From Thermotogota bacterium (lineage in GTDB: Bacteria; Thermotogota; Thermotogae; Thermotogales; Thermotogaceae): a stretch of DNA of 64,000 nucleotides. The notes below the pieces were generated by a model. That model saw only the letters and a list, made by a program, of their open reading frames with translations. It was not told where the DNA came from and did no database searches. The translations under genes were made by a program, and so were the position numbers. The stretch is taken from contig JAUQPE010000029.1 of assembly GCA_030550515.1 (NCBI GenBank), positions 1 to 64,000 of the forward strand, read 5' to 3'. Of this stretch, positions 30,613 through 43,546 are shown in pieces. Positions within the stretch are counted from its first letter, which is position 1, and every line of letters begins with the position of its first letter.

Positions 30613-32889
30613 TCACCCCGGTTTTTTAGGGAGTTCGAAGACAAAAAGGGCCCCTTCTTCCACGTTCTCGACCCATATTCTCCCCTTGTGCCTGTCCTCA
30701 ACGATCTTCTTGCATATTGCAAGTCCCAAACCCGTGCCTTGCGTTTTCGTTGTGAAGAATGGAAGAAAGATTTTTTCCCTTATTTCCAAAGGGATAGTGG
30801 GCCCAGCGTTCCAAACTTTCACCCGTACCTTCTCACCTAAGTCCTCCGTCGTTACTATTATCTTACCATTATCACCGGTCGCCTCGATTGCGTTCTGTAT
30901 GAGGTTGATAAACACTTGTTTTAAAGCCACCTTATCTCCCACCACCTCTATTCTCGCGTTGTTCGTGTTGAACGAGATGTCTATCCTTTTCTCCAAGAAC
31001 TTTCCCTCGAACAGGACGAAAACTTCCCTCACGAGTTCGTTCAGATCGAAGTTTGAAAACTCCGCTATTTCTTTTTCTCTGCTGAAGTTCAGAATGTCCT
31101 GCACGATCCTCTCAAGCCTCATCAACTCGTCGAGAACGATGTCGATGTACCTTTTCAGAGTTTCTTCGTCGTTTAAGTGCTTCCTCATCCTTTTCACGAA
31201 GCCACCGATGACTGTCAAAGGATTTCTGATCTCGTGTGCGACTTTCGCTGCCATCTCCCCTAAAGTCGAAAGCTTCTCCCTTCTTCTTCTGTCTTCCTCC
31301 ATCTTGTAAACCTCGGTCACGTCGTCCACAGTTATTATGATGCCCTCCACCCTCTGCGTTTTCAAGTCCCTGAAGGGTGTGAACTTCAAGTTGAAGTACC
31401 TCTCGCCGAACTTGTAGAAACTCAACGAGATCTTTTCCAGCTTCTCCAGGGAATTTTCAGCGATATACGATATCTCTTCGAAGTTCTCACCGAGATCCCT
31501 GAATCTCTTACCGAGCAACGCCTCTTTTCTGTTGTTGAAGAGCTCTTCTGCCTTTTTGTTCCATTCCACGATCCTGCCTTCGCTGTTTAGAACGATCACC
31601 GCCGAGTCCAAACTCTCCAAGATGCTCTCGCTAAAGTTTCTGAGATACTCCACCAAATCGCGTTGCCTTTGCAGGTCCAACGCGTTCTTCTTGAGTTCTT
31701 CGTAGTTAATGACACCTTCCAAAGCCAATCCCGCACTCTCGGAGAACAACTTGAGTGAATCCAGGTCGAGATCGGTGAGCTCCCTACCGGTGAACTTGTT
31801 GTCGACGATCACGACTCCCAACGTATCCCATCTCCCGACGAGTGGAAAGACCGCAAATTCTTCCGCGTCGATGACGTTCAGTATATCTTCCGCATCGTAA
31901 CCAAGAGTCTTTATGACCCTTTTCGAGATCCTGAGCACGCTTTTTCGAAGTACCACCCTTTCGAATATGGGATGTCCACGGTAGTAAATGAGTCTTCCTT
32001 TGATTCTCTCGGTCAGGGTGTTTTCAAGGGGAAGTGTGACGGCTTCCTCTCTGAGAAACTGCACGGCATCGGTGTACCTCAAGGATTTACTCTTGAGTCT
32101 CCTCTTAAACTCTTCTTGTTCCTTTTCGTCTTCTCCCCCAAGCCAAGCGACACCAACCAGCACGTGTCGCTCCTTTTCTCTGGTGAAGAGAGCAGCTCTA
32201 TCGAAATCGAAGCCCCTATCGGAAACGAGGGACAAAAGGATGATGCTGTAGAGGCTGTTCAAGCTGTAAACGGATCTCATGGCTTGGCTCATGTAGTAGA
32301 TGTTCCGCATGCGCTTTATGTACTCTCTTTGGAACTCTATCAACCTCATTTGTTCTTCTTGCGAGTGCTTTAACTTTTGGATTTCTTCCTTTCCCTTCAA
32401 TTTCTCAAGAACGCACTTCAAAACTCTGGCGGCGTGAATCAGGAAATCCACCCTTCTCTGGTCCAACTCGACCTTCTGGGGGAAAAAGTACTCGCAAGAG
32501 AATCCTTCCTCAAGGGAGACCTCATACGAAAAGAAGGCCTGGAGTTCCCCCTCGAAAGTTCCCTCTTTGGAAAAAGCACTTTCGCCTTTGATCCTCACGA
32601 GTAACCCATCAACCCCCAAAGCTTCTTCGAGATTTTCTAAAAATTTCTTGAGTATCTTTTCTCTTTCACTCGAAACCAACGAAAATTCCAAGAAAGAGTT
32701 GATGGCCTCAAGCATGGCCAGTCTTTCACAGGCCACAAAGAGCGCATCGAGAATGGCATCTTGCTTCTCCACGGCGAAAGAATACCGCCCCACGCGGTAC
32801 AGCTTCGACGGCCCTTGGGGGTGACCATCCAGCAACCTAACGCCATCAAGCGATATGAGTTCTTTCACCAGTTTCTCCAGTTTTTCCAT
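30613..32889 (-). CDS. soluble hybrid-free sensor histidine kinase (ThkA-like)
   Basis: This 758-residue kinase has no transmembrane segment. In order it has a poorly defined N-terminal domain (1-160), a coiled coil (about 165-200) and a GAF-like domain (about 205-395). Next are a PAS domain (about 420-530), HisKA with phospho-His552 (VAHEIRNPL) and an HATPase domain with N box NLIQNAIEA and G2 box GTGLGLAIC. It is a cytosolic sensor, probably for the TrrA-like regulator encoded just downstream. The ATG lies 44 bases inside the upstream Mut7-C gene, which couples their translation. Confidence 0.92.
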   Translation of the reverse strand: MEKLEKLVKELISLDGVRLLDGHPQGPSKLYRVGRYSFAVEKQDAILDALFVACERLAMLEAINSFLEFSLVSSEREKILKKFLENLEEALGVDGLLVRIKGESAFSKEGTFEGELQAFFSYEVSLEEGFSCEYFFPQKVELDQRRVDFLIHAARVLKCVLEKLKGKEEIQKLKHSQEEQMRLIEFQREYIKRMRNIYYMSQAMRSVYSLNSLYSIILLSLVSDRGFDFDRAALFTREKERHVLVGVAWLGGEDEKEQEEFKRRLKSKSLRYTDAVQFLREEAVTLPLENTLTERIKGRLIYYRGHPIFERVVLRKSVLRISKRVIKTLGYDAEDILNVIDAEEFAVFPLVGRWDTLGVVIVDNKFTGRELTDLDLDSLKLFSESAGLALEGVINYEELKKNALDLQRQRDLVEYLRNFSESILESLDSAVIVLNSEGRIVEWNKKAEELFNNRKEALLGKRFRDLGENFEEISYIAENSLEKLEKISLSFYKFGERYFNLKFTPFRDLKTQRVEGIIITVDDVTEVYKMEEDRRRREKLSTLGEMAAKVAHEIRNPLTVIGGFVKRMRKHLNDEETLKRYIDIVLDELMRLERIVQDILNFSREKEIAEFSNFDLNELVREVFVLFEGKFLEKRIDISFNTNNARIEVVGDKVALKQVFINLIQNAIEATGDNGKIIVTTEDLGEKVRVKVWNAGPTIPLEIREKIFLPFFTTKTQGTGLGLAICKKIVEDRHKGRIWVENVEEGALFVFELPKKPG

Positions 32890-33346
32890 CTTCCTTCACT
32901 TCCTTGAAAAGTGTCTCCATCGAGCGAAGATGACTTCCCCTCCAATAGATCCGACCACACCTTTCGCACGCGGAGAATTCTTCGTGACTCATGAAGACGA
33001 ACAAAGGTACCTTCCCCAACACTTTTTTCTTGGGCATCGGTTTCAACCTTGTGTTACAATCCGGACAGCGCGGTGAGCCACCTGGTTTGAGTTTGGAAAA
33101 TAGAAACAGTTCGTGCATTTGCTCTTCCGAATCGTTCGACCGCAACAGCACGCAAGCGATACCGTATTTCCGCGCTTTTTGGAAGAGCTTCGAATTCTTG
33201 GTGACGATCAACCTTCCTTCAACTTTACCCCTTCTCAGAATTTCGAGGACGTTTTTGGAGAGAACAATCTCCACGTCAAATCCAACGATTCTCAACTTCT
33301 TTCCAAGTTTGACGAGCGTCGCATCCACAATCAACTTCGCTTCCAC
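32846..33346 (-). CDS. Mut7-C family PIN-like RNase with zinc ribbon
   Basis: This 166-residue protein has an N-terminal PIN-like nuclease fold. The conserved acidic start is LIVDATLVKLGKKLRIVGFDV, and LIVTKNSKLFQKARK lies mid-domain. A C-terminal zinc ribbon follows with two CxxC pairs (CPDC and CERC). This is the DUF82/Mut7-C family, predicted to cut RNA. It is the first gene of a nine-gene minus-strand row. The GTG start has GGGGGAAG upstream. Confidence 0.82.
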   Translation of the reverse strand: MEAKLIVDATLVKLGKKLRIVGFDVEIVLSKNVLEILRRGKVEGRLIVTKNSKLFQKARKYGIACVLLRSNDSEEQMHELFLFSKLKPGGSPRCPDCNTRLKPMPKKKVLGKVPLFVFMSHEEFSACERCGRIYWRGSHLRSMETLFKEVKEDGKTGETGERTHIA

Positions 33347-33477
33347 GAGACTTCCCCCACACAGAATTCTATCATGGTGTCTTCAACATTACTCCTAGAA
33401 ATTGAATGGTGAGTCAAAAGGATATGAAAAAAGATATTCACGAGACGGTGTTAAACTTACGAGAGAGGGGTGAGACG

Positions 33478-34902
33478 ATGAAAGTGGAGAGACTCGGAAA
33501 GTACGTGTGGCGTATCCCAAAAGAGGGCAAGATGCTCGTGGACGCGATAGTTTTCACGGACACTGAAACGGTGAACGATCCGCAGTTCCAAGAAGCCCTT
33601 AAACAGGTGATCAACGTCGCCACGCTCCCTGGAATAGTGAAGTACGCCCTCGCCATGCCCGACATCCACTGGGGCTACGGTTTCCCTATAGGTGGCGTGG
33701 CCGCTTTCGATGCGAAAGAAGGTATCATCTCACCTGGTGGCGTCGGCTTCGATATAAACTGCGGTGTAAGACTTATGAAAACCAATTTGAAGTACGAAGA
33801 AGTGAAGAAGAGATTAGAGGAGCTCGTCGAAGAGATATACAGAACTGTCCCTGTTGGTGTGGGCGCACGCGGTGATATCGTGCTCGGCAAGAAGGGGTTG
33901 AGGAACGTCCTCACGAAAGGCGCCAGGTGGGCGGTGGAGGCAGGTTACGGCTTGGAAGAAGACCTAGAACGCATAGAAGACGGGGGAAGGATAGAGCCCG
34001 CAGATCCGGAAAACGTCTCCGAAGAAGCGATGGAGAGGGGAAGTGATGAACTCGGGACGCTGGGCGCTGGGAACCACTTCATAGAGATACAGAGGGTACA
34101 AGAGATATACGATGAGGAACTTGCGGGGTTCTTTGGGCTCGAGCCGGACATGGTTACCGTAATGATACACAGCGGCAGCAGAGGTTTTGGGCATCAAGTG
34201 GCCACCGATTACATCAAGTTGATGAGGGACAAACTGAAAGACCACAACAAGGACTTGCCGGACAAACAACTGATAAACGCTCCATTCGAACATCCCCTCG
34301 GGCAAGCCTACTACAGTGCCATGAACTGTGCGGCCAATTACGCTTTTGCCAACCGCGAAATCCTAGGACATCTGATAAGAAGAGCCTTTTGGAATGTTTT
34401 TGGAAAGAGCGTGAAAGTCGAGCTCGTGTACGACGTGGCACACAACATAGCGAAAGTCGAGGAATACGAGGTGAACGGAAAGAAGAGGAAGCTCGTCGTG
34501 CACAGGAAGGGAGCGACCCGCGCCCTTGGGCCCGGAAACGAAAAAATCCCACCGTTGTACCGAAAGGTGGGACAACCCGTGATCATACCAGGCGACATGG
34601 GGACAGCTTCCTATTTGCTCGTTGGAACGAAGAAAGCCGAGGAAGAAACCTTTGGATCCACGGCGCACGGTGCGGGAAGGGTGATGGGAAGATCTGAGGC
34701 GCTTAAAGAACTCGATTACGAGGAAGTCATAGAAGAACTCCGGGAAAAGGGAATCGTTGTGATGAGCAAGAGTAAAAAGACCCTGGTGGAGGAAGCCCCC
34801 GAGGCTTACAAGGACGTGGATCGGGTCGTCCACATTGTCCACGAAGTTGGAATTTCCAGGAAAGTGGCAAGGATGGTACCGATCGGTGTGGTGAAGGGAT
34901 GA
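33478..34902 (+). CDS. rtcB: RNA-splicing ligase RtcB
   Basis: RtcB joins RNA 3'-phosphate or 2',3'-cyclic phosphate ends to 5'-OH using GTP and manganese. The 474-residue protein shows the metal ligands in DINCGVR, GAGNHFIEI, IHSGSRGFGHQ and DVAHN. The guanylylated histidine is in STAHGAGRVMGR. ATG 33478 follows GAGGGGTGA. The frame extends 24 codons upstream to 33406 without a ribosome site. There is no archease gene next to it. Confidence 0.95.
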   Translation: MKVERLGKYVWRIPKEGKMLVDAIVFTDTETVNDPQFQEALKQVINVATLPGIVKYALAMPDIHWGYGFPIGGVAAFDAKEGIISPGGVGFDINCGVRLMKTNLKYEEVKKRLEELVEEIYRTVPVGVGARGDIVLGKKGLRNVLTKGARWAVEAGYGLEEDLERIEDGGRIEPADPENVSEEAMERGSDELGTLGAGNHFIEIQRVQEIYDEELAGFFGLEPDMVTVMIHSGSRGFGHQVATDYIKLMRDKLKDHNKDLPDKQLINAPFEHPLGQAYYSAMNCAANYAFANREILGHLIRRAFWNVFGKSVKVELVYDVAHNIAKVEEYEVNGKKRKLVVHRKGATRALGPGNEKIPPLYRKVGQPVIIPGDMGTASYLLVGTKKAEEETFGSTAHGAGRVMGRSEALKELDYEEVIEELREKGIVVMSKSKKTLVEEAPEAYKDVDRVVHIVHEVGISRKVARMVPIGVVKG

Positions 34903-34922
34903 GAATGGGGTGATCGAGATTG

Positions 34923-35318
34923 ATGGAAAGGATGACGGTGAGGAAACTAGAAGGTGACAAGGTAGTGGTTTCGAAGAAGAGAGAATCGGCTTGCGGAAAG
35001 TGTCCCGCAAAGAACCTCTGCACATCCTCCGAAGAGGAAATTTCGCTGGTTCTGGACCGCAGGGGTCTGGAACTTTCGGTGGGAGATGAGGTGCTCGTGG
35101 AGATCCAAGGGGCATCCCCTACAAGGGTGGCTGTGATTGCTTATCTCGTCCCTCTTTTGGTTTTTTTGTCCCTGTTGTTGGTGGGAAGTCGTCTTCTGTC
35201 ATTGAGCGAGCTTTATTCGCTTCTCCTCGGGCTATCTGGCGTTTTCTTGTATTACGCGACCTTCGGCTTGTTCCGCAGGAAGAAGAGAAGGGAACCGTTC
35301 ATTGTTAAGAAACTGTGA
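34923..35318 (+). CDS. RseC/MucC-like redox membrane protein
   Basis: This 131-residue protein has a cysteine-rich N-terminus, Cys24-x2-Cys27-x5-Cys33. A beta domain follows (SLVLDRRGLELSVGDEVLVEI), then two transmembrane helices and a basic tail. This is the architecture of the RseC family, which in other bacteria works with the electron-transfer complex that reduces SoxR. ATG 34923 or TTG 34920 is the start, behind GGGGTGATC. It overlaps the long reading frame of the next gene and opens the cassette 34923-37647. Confidence 0.82.
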   Translation: MERMTVRKLEGDKVVVSKKRESACGKCPAKNLCTSSEEEISLVLDRRGLELSVGDEVLVEIQGASPTRVAVIAYLVPLLVFLSLLLVGSRLLSLSELYSLLLGLSGVFLYYATFGLFRRKKRREPFIVKKL

Positions 35319-35335
35319 CAGCAGGAGGGATGGTT

Positions 35336-35686
35336 TTGACGATAGAAGAGATCAGAGAAGTAGTTGAAGGTGTGATACTGTGCGACGACAACAACGTGAA
35401 CATAGAGCGAGCGATGGCCTCAGATTTGATGAGTGATGTGCTGGCTTTCGCCGAACCGGGCATAATGTTGATAACGGGCCTGCATTCTCCCCAAGTGATA
35501 AGGACCGCTCTCGTCGTCGGTATCCCGGTGGTGTTGATGGTCAGAAAGATCGATGTCCCAGAGAGTGTCATCGATTTCGCCAAAGAGTCCGGTGTAACGT
35601 TAATTGCAACGAAGCTTTCCATGTTCGAAACCTGCGGGAGACTCTACATGAGGGGCATCAAGCCGGCAAGGAGAGAGATGGAATGA
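35336..35686 (+). CDS. DRTGG-domain protein (first copy)
   Basis: This 116-residue protein is of the DRTGG type, resembling the N-terminal domain of HPr kinase. Features are VEGVILCDDNNVNIERAMASDLMSDVLAF and the VIRTALVVGIPVVLMVRK core. The literal DRTGG motif is not present. TTG 35336 lies seven bases after AGGAGG. An ATG at 35330 is only one base from that site. The stop overlaps the next ATG (ATGA). A paralogue is encoded at 36617. Its ligand and function are unknown. Confidence 0.72.
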   Translation: MTIEEIREVVEGVILCDDNNVNIERAMASDLMSDVLAFAEPGIMLITGLHSPQVIRTALVVGIPVVLMVRKIDVPESVIDFAKESGVTLIATKLSMFETCGRLYMRGIKPARREME

Positions 35687-36639
35687 ACGTTCAAGACGCG
35701 CTCTTGGAAAAGCTCCAGGAGTTTTTCCGCGATTCCAAGGTCTACGAATTCATGAATCGGGATGTGATCTGTGTCACACCCGATAAGACTCTCCTCCATG
35801 TGAAGGAGATCATGAGGATAAAGAGGATATCGGGTGTGCCAGTCGTCGACGATGGAAAAAGGGTGATAGGTATAGTGAGCCTTGAGGACATCATAAAGGC
35901 TTTGGAAGGTAATTACATAAGAGAAAGCGTCGAGAAAAGGATGACCAAGAACGTGGTGAGTCTTCACGAAAACGATACCCTTCAAGATGCCCTCAAAGCC
36001 TTTGAGAAGTACGGTTACGGCAGATTTCCCGTTGTGGACGACGAGAACAAACTTGTGGGTATCGTGACGAAGCACGACATAATCTATTTTCTCTTGACGA
36101 AGCTCGGTCTGATATACTTACACGATAGGAGGATGGAAGAAGTCCTCGAGAGATCCACATCGCTCGTGACAGGAGAAGCGCTCGAAAGGGGTAAGGCAGA
36201 CTTCGTGTTCCATATAGACTACTTCGACGTGAACAAGATCGGGATTGGTGCCGCGAGACTGAAGAGGTTTTTGATGGAGAAAGGATTGGACGAGGAACTG
36301 GTGAGGAGAGTCGCAATCGCTACTTACGAGGCTGAGGCAAACGTGGTGATACACAGCGGATCAGACGGTTACATCTACTGTTTTTTGGACGACGAGAAGA
36401 TCGCCGTCCGAGTTGAAGACAGGGGAAAAGGCATTGAGAACATAGAACTAGCAATGAAAGAGGGTTATTCTACAGCCCCCGATCACATCAGAGAGCTTGG
36501 TTTTGGCGCCGGGATGGGGCTTCCGAACATGAAGCGCTACTCCGACAGGATGGTGATCATCTCTGAAGTGGGCAAGGGAGTGGTTGTTGAACTCATGTTC
36601 TTCAGGAGGGAGAAGGATGAAAATAAGGGAGATCGCTGA
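35683..36639 (+). CDS. CBS-pair protein with anti-sigma-type ATPase domain
   Basis: This 318-residue protein starts with two CBS repeats (about 22-77 and 86-140), expected to bind adenine nucleotides. A linker and an RsbW-like GHKL ATPase domain (about 175-310) follow. The ATPase has N box YEAEANVVIHS, G1 VEDRGKGI and GFGAGMGLPNMKR. The layout suggests a nucleotide- or energy-sensing kinase or anti-sigma factor. It lies between two DRTGG genes and overlaps both. Confidence 0.84.
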   Translation: MNVQDALLEKLQEFFRDSKVYEFMNRDVICVTPDKTLLHVKEIMRIKRISGVPVVDDGKRVIGIVSLEDIIKALEGNYIRESVEKRMTKNVVSLHENDTLQDALKAFEKYGYGRFPVVDDENKLVGIVTKHDIIYFLLTKLGLIYLHDRRMEEVLERSTSLVTGEALERGKADFVFHIDYFDVNKIGIGAARLKRFLMEKGLDEELVRRVAIATYEAEANVVIHSGSDGYIYCFLDDEKIAVRVEDRGKGIENIELAMKEGYSTAPDHIRELGFGAGMGLPNMKRYSDRMVIISEVGKGVVVELMFFRREKDENKGDR

Positions 36640-36946
36640 GAAACTTGGTTTGAAACATGTCTGTGGGAATCTCGATGAAGAGGTTAAGTACGGCTTCACC
36701 TGTGATCTGCTGAGCGAGGTACTCGGGAGGGCAAAGCCAGGAACTCTTTGGATCACAGTCCAAACGCACGTGAACATCGTGGCAGTCGCCACAGTGGTCG
36801 GCATAAAGGGAATCGTGCTCTGCAACGGTCACGAGTACGATAAGGAAACCGTGGAAAAAGCTGTACAAAGTGGGATCGTACTTCTGAAGAGTGAAGAAAA
36901 TTCGTTCCTGGTTTCTGGGAAGATCTACGAACTTGGTTTGAGATGA
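36617..36946 (+). CDS. DRTGG-domain protein (second copy)
   Basis: This 109-residue paralogue of the protein at 35336 shares the pattern of an N-terminal helix, GFTCDLLSEVLGRAKPGTLWI, then VVGIKGIVLCNG and a C-terminal region ending in [13 protein letters not shown] 36617 follows GGAGG at seven bases and lies 23 bases inside the CBS-ATPase gene. The stop overlaps the PHP start (ATGA). Confidence 0.7.
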   Translation: MKIREIAEKLGLKHVCGNLDEEVKYGFTCDLLSEVLGRAKPGTLWITVQTHVNIVAVATVVGIKGIVLCNGHEYDKETVEKAVQSGIVLLKSEENSFLVSGKIYELGLR

Positions 36947-37647
36947 AGTTGGACCTTCACGTTCACACCTGCCTCTCTCCATGTGCTGATCTCTTGATGG
37001 TACCGGACGTGGTGAAAGATTTTTCCGAAAAGTTGGATGCACTCGGAATAGCTGACCACAACAGTGCCAAGAACGTTCGTGCCTTCTCGAGGGTCAAGGA
37101 AATCGTCGTACCTGGTTTAGAAATACAGACGGTGGAAGACGTGCACCTTTTATGTTTTTTCACCAAAATTGAGAACGCCCTGAAGGTGACGGAGATCGTT
37201 TACGAACACCTCCCGAAGATAAGGCACGATCACGAGAGGGCAGGGTATCAGCTTCTGGTGAACGAGAAAGGGGAGTACACGGGATACGAGGACCATCCCC
37301 TCAACATGCCCACGGATCTCACCTTGAAAGAAGTGGTCGAACTGGTGGTCAAAAACGGGGGATTTCCGGTATACGCTCATGCCGAGAGGAGATTTGGTGT
37401 GCTGTTCCAGTTGGGTTTTTTCCCAGAGCTAGAAGTGTACGTGGCAGAAGTGGTGAGCGAAGAAGGAAAAATCCTGGCGGAAAAAGCTGGATTGCGCGCC
37501 ATAGTTGCTTCGGATGCCCACAGACCGGAAGAAATAGGGAAGCGTTACATAGAGATAAGCTGCGAGGGGAAGAGAATAGAAAAGATCTTCGAGAGCATAC
37601 TGAGAGGCGAGTACAGGTTGGGAGGTGTGTGTCCTTGGTTAGGGTGA
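36943..37647 (+). CDS. PHP-domain metal-dependent phosphoesterase
   Basis: This 234-residue protein has the polymerase-and-histidinol-phosphatase (PHP) fold. Metal-binding motifs are intact: [24 protein letters not shown] and ASDAHRPEE. The family hydrolyses phosphoesters, and some members are histidinol phosphatases. Here the context (DRTGG and ATPase genes) suggests a signalling role instead. It overlaps gltX by 13 bases at its 3' end. Confidence 0.85.
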   Translation: MKLDLHVHTCLSPCADLLMVPDVVKDFSEKLDALGIADHNSAKNVRAFSRVKEIVVPGLEIQTVEDVHLLCFFTKIENALKVTEIVYEHLPKIRHDHERAGYQLLVNEKGEYTGYEDHPLNMPTDLTLKEVVELVVKNGGFPVYAHAERRFGVLFQLGFFPELEVYVAEVVSEEGKILAEKAGLRAIVASDAHRPEEIGKRYIEISCEGKRIEKIFESILRGEYRLGGVCPWLG

Positions 37648-39059
37648 GGTTCGCCCCAAGTCCCACAGGCTACTTACACGTCGGTGGTGCAAGGACCGCG
37701 TTGTTCAACTTCCTCTTCGCGAGAAAGGAGAAGGGGAAGTTTATCTTGAGAATAGAAGACACGGATTTGGAGAGATCGAATCCCGTGTACGAAAGAATGC
37801 TGATGGACTCGCTGAAGTGGCTTGGATTGTTCTGGGACGAGGGACCGGATGTCGGGGGAGAGAAGGGACCTTACAGGCAAAGGGAAAGGATGGAGATCTA
37901 CAGAGCATTCGCTGAGAAACTGGTTTCAGAAGGAAAGGCGTACCGCGTTTACGCGTACCCTGAGGAGATAGAAGAGCTCAGGGAACGACTACTCTCCGAA
38001 GGGAACCCCCCACACTACTCTCAAGAGATGTTCGAACGCTTCAACACGCCTCAGAGGAAACGAGAGTACGAGGAGAGAGGACTTTCTCCCGCCATTTTCT
38101 TCAAGATGCCCAGAAAGGATTACGTGCTGCACGACGTGGTGAAAGGAGAGGTCGTCTTCAAAGAGGGAGCCATAGGTGATTTCGTGATCCTAAGGAGCAA
38201 CGGACTTCCCACCTACAACTTCGCCTGTGTTGTGGATGACATCTCGATGGAGATCACGCACGTCATAAGGGGAGACGATCACCTTTCGAACACCCTAAGA
38301 CAGCTCGCCCTGTACGAAGCGTTCGAGAAAGCCCCTCCAGTGTTCGCGCACGTTTCGACCATACTTGGCCCAGACGGGAAAAAGCTCAGCAAAAGACACG
38401 GAGCCACTTCCATAGAGGCCTTCAGGGAAATGGGTTACCTCCCGGAAGCCATGGTGAACTATCTGGCCTTGCTTGGGTGGTCCCACCCGGAAGGAAAAGA
38501 ACTCCTCGCGATGGAGGAGTTGATTGACGCGTTTTCACTCGACAGACTCAGCCCCAACCCTGCCATCTTCGATCCCCAAAAGCTCAAGTGGATGAACGGT
38601 CATTACATGAGGAACATACCCGTGGAAGATTTGGCCAAAAGGGCAAAGTTCTTCTTCGAAAAAGAGGGACTACGCGTGGAGGACGAAGGATATTTGATGA
38701 AGGTGCTGAGCGTTGTTCGAGAGAGAGCGGACACGCTCTCCGAGCTTCCAAAAGAGTCCATTTACTTTTTCGCAGATCCGGAAGTGGAGGAGATCCCCGA
38801 GGAACTCAAGGGAACCTTTGAAGAGCTACTGGAGGAAGCGAGAAAACTGACGGATTGGAACTTAGAGAAGTTGTCCGAGGTGTTCAAAGCGCTCTTGAAA
38901 AAGCACAGTGTGAAGCCAAAAGATTTCTACCCAACCCTGAGAAGAGTGCTCACCGGGAGGAACGAGGGGCCAGAGCTTGTGAGCATCATATCTTTACTTG
39001 GGAGAGAAAGGTTTGTCGAGAGGTTGGCCAGGGCGATCGAAGGGGTGAGGGGAAGATGA
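37635..39059 (+). CDS. gltX: glutamyl-tRNA synthetase
   Basis: This class Ib synthetase has [18 protein letters not shown] (HIGH region) and KLSKRHG (KMSKS equivalent), and about 474 residues. TTG 37635, nine bases after GGAGG, is preferred over GTG 37629 at three bases. Thermotoga species often carry two GluRS genes, so the tRNA specificity (tRNA-Glu or tRNA-Gln) of this copy is not settled by the sequence. It overlaps the PHP and lipase genes. Confidence 0.94.
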   Translation: MVRVRFAPSPTGYLHVGGARTALFNFLFARKEKGKFILRIEDTDLERSNPVYERMLMDSLKWLGLFWDEGPDVGGEKGPYRQRERMEIYRAFAEKLVSEGKAYRVYAYPEEIEELRERLLSEGNPPHYSQEMFERFNTPQRKREYEERGLSPAIFFKMPRKDYVLHDVVKGEVVFKEGAIGDFVILRSNGLPTYNFACVVDDISMEITHVIRGDDHLSNTLRQLALYEAFEKAPPVFAHVSTILGPDGKKLSKRHGATSIEAFREMGYLPEAMVNYLALLGWSHPEGKELLAMEELIDAFSLDRLSPNPAIFDPQKLKWMNGHYMRNIPVEDLAKRAKFFFEKEGLRVEDEGYLMKVLSVVRERADTLSELPKESIYFFADPEVEEIPEELKGTFEELLEEARKLTDWNLEKLSEVFKALLKKHSVKPKDFYPTLRRVLTGRNEGPELVSIISLLGRERFVERLARAIEGVRGR

Positions 39060-39831
39060 CCCCATCCAACGGTTCCGTGGGTAGAACAGTCGTTGTCGTT
39101 CACGGTCTTGGAGAGCATTCCGGTAGGTACGCCCGATTTGTGAGCGAGCTTTCCGAGAAAGGGTTGAAAGTCGTGACGTTCGACTTGCCTGGGCACGGGA
39201 AATCACCCGGTGTGAGGGGGCACCTTCGGTTTTCCGATGTGTTCGACATCTTGGACGAATTGACAAGAAACGTCGGGACCCACGTGCTTTTCGGCCACAG
39301 TTTGGGTGGCTTAATAGCGGTAAGATACGTTCAAGAGAGATACCACGGTGATCTGAAAGGGCTCGTTATTTCCGCTCCTGCGTTGACTTTTCCAAGGAAA
39401 GTTTCCCAAATCACCAAGACCTTGCTGAAAGTTGCGGCAACCCTCGTGCCCATCTTGACTGTGGACAACGGGATAGATCCTTCCCACCTTTCGAGGAACG
39501 AGAAGGCTGTCGAGGCTTACAAAACGGACCCTTTGGTCCATCGAAAGATCTCGCTCGCACTGGTCGTGGAGATCCTGAAGAACATAGAAGAGGCCTTCAA
39601 GAAAGTTGAACAAGTGAGGGTCCCCACTCTCCTCCTCTTGGGAACGGAGGACAAGGTCGTACCTCCTGAGGGCAGCCGGAGGTTCTTCGAGCTTCTGAAA
39701 GTGGAAAAAGAGAAAGTGGAGTTTCCTGGAGCTTACCACGAAATCTTTGAAGATCCAGAATACCAAAACGTTTTCCACGAAATGGTGTCGGACTGGATTT
39801 TGAGGAAGCTACGAAGTGAGGGGTGCACCAT

Positions 39832-39838
<7 letters not shown>
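39056..39838 (+). CDS. alpha/beta-hydrolase, monoacylglycerol-lipase type
   Basis: This 260-residue hydrolase has [14 protein letters not shown] (oxyanion loop), FDLPGHGKS, the nucleophile elbow GHSLGG, the acid in [13 protein letters not shown] and the His in GAYHEIFED. It has no signal peptide, so it is intracellular. ATG 39056 overlaps the gltX stop (ATGA). Long in-frame extensions into gltX are rejected. Confidence 0.88.

Positions 39839-43523
<3,685 letters not shown>

Positions 43524-43546
<23 letters not shown>

Noticed and set aside
33406-33477. A 24-codon N-terminal extension of rtcB
   Set aside because: No ribosome site precedes the codon at 33406, while GAGGGGTGA precedes ATG 33478, where the known family N-terminus begins.
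36943-37647. The PHP protein as the missing histidinol phosphatase of the pathway
   Set aside because: The fold allows it, but it is over 30 kb from the his operon and embedded in a signalling-type cassette; the evidence is too thin to name it.
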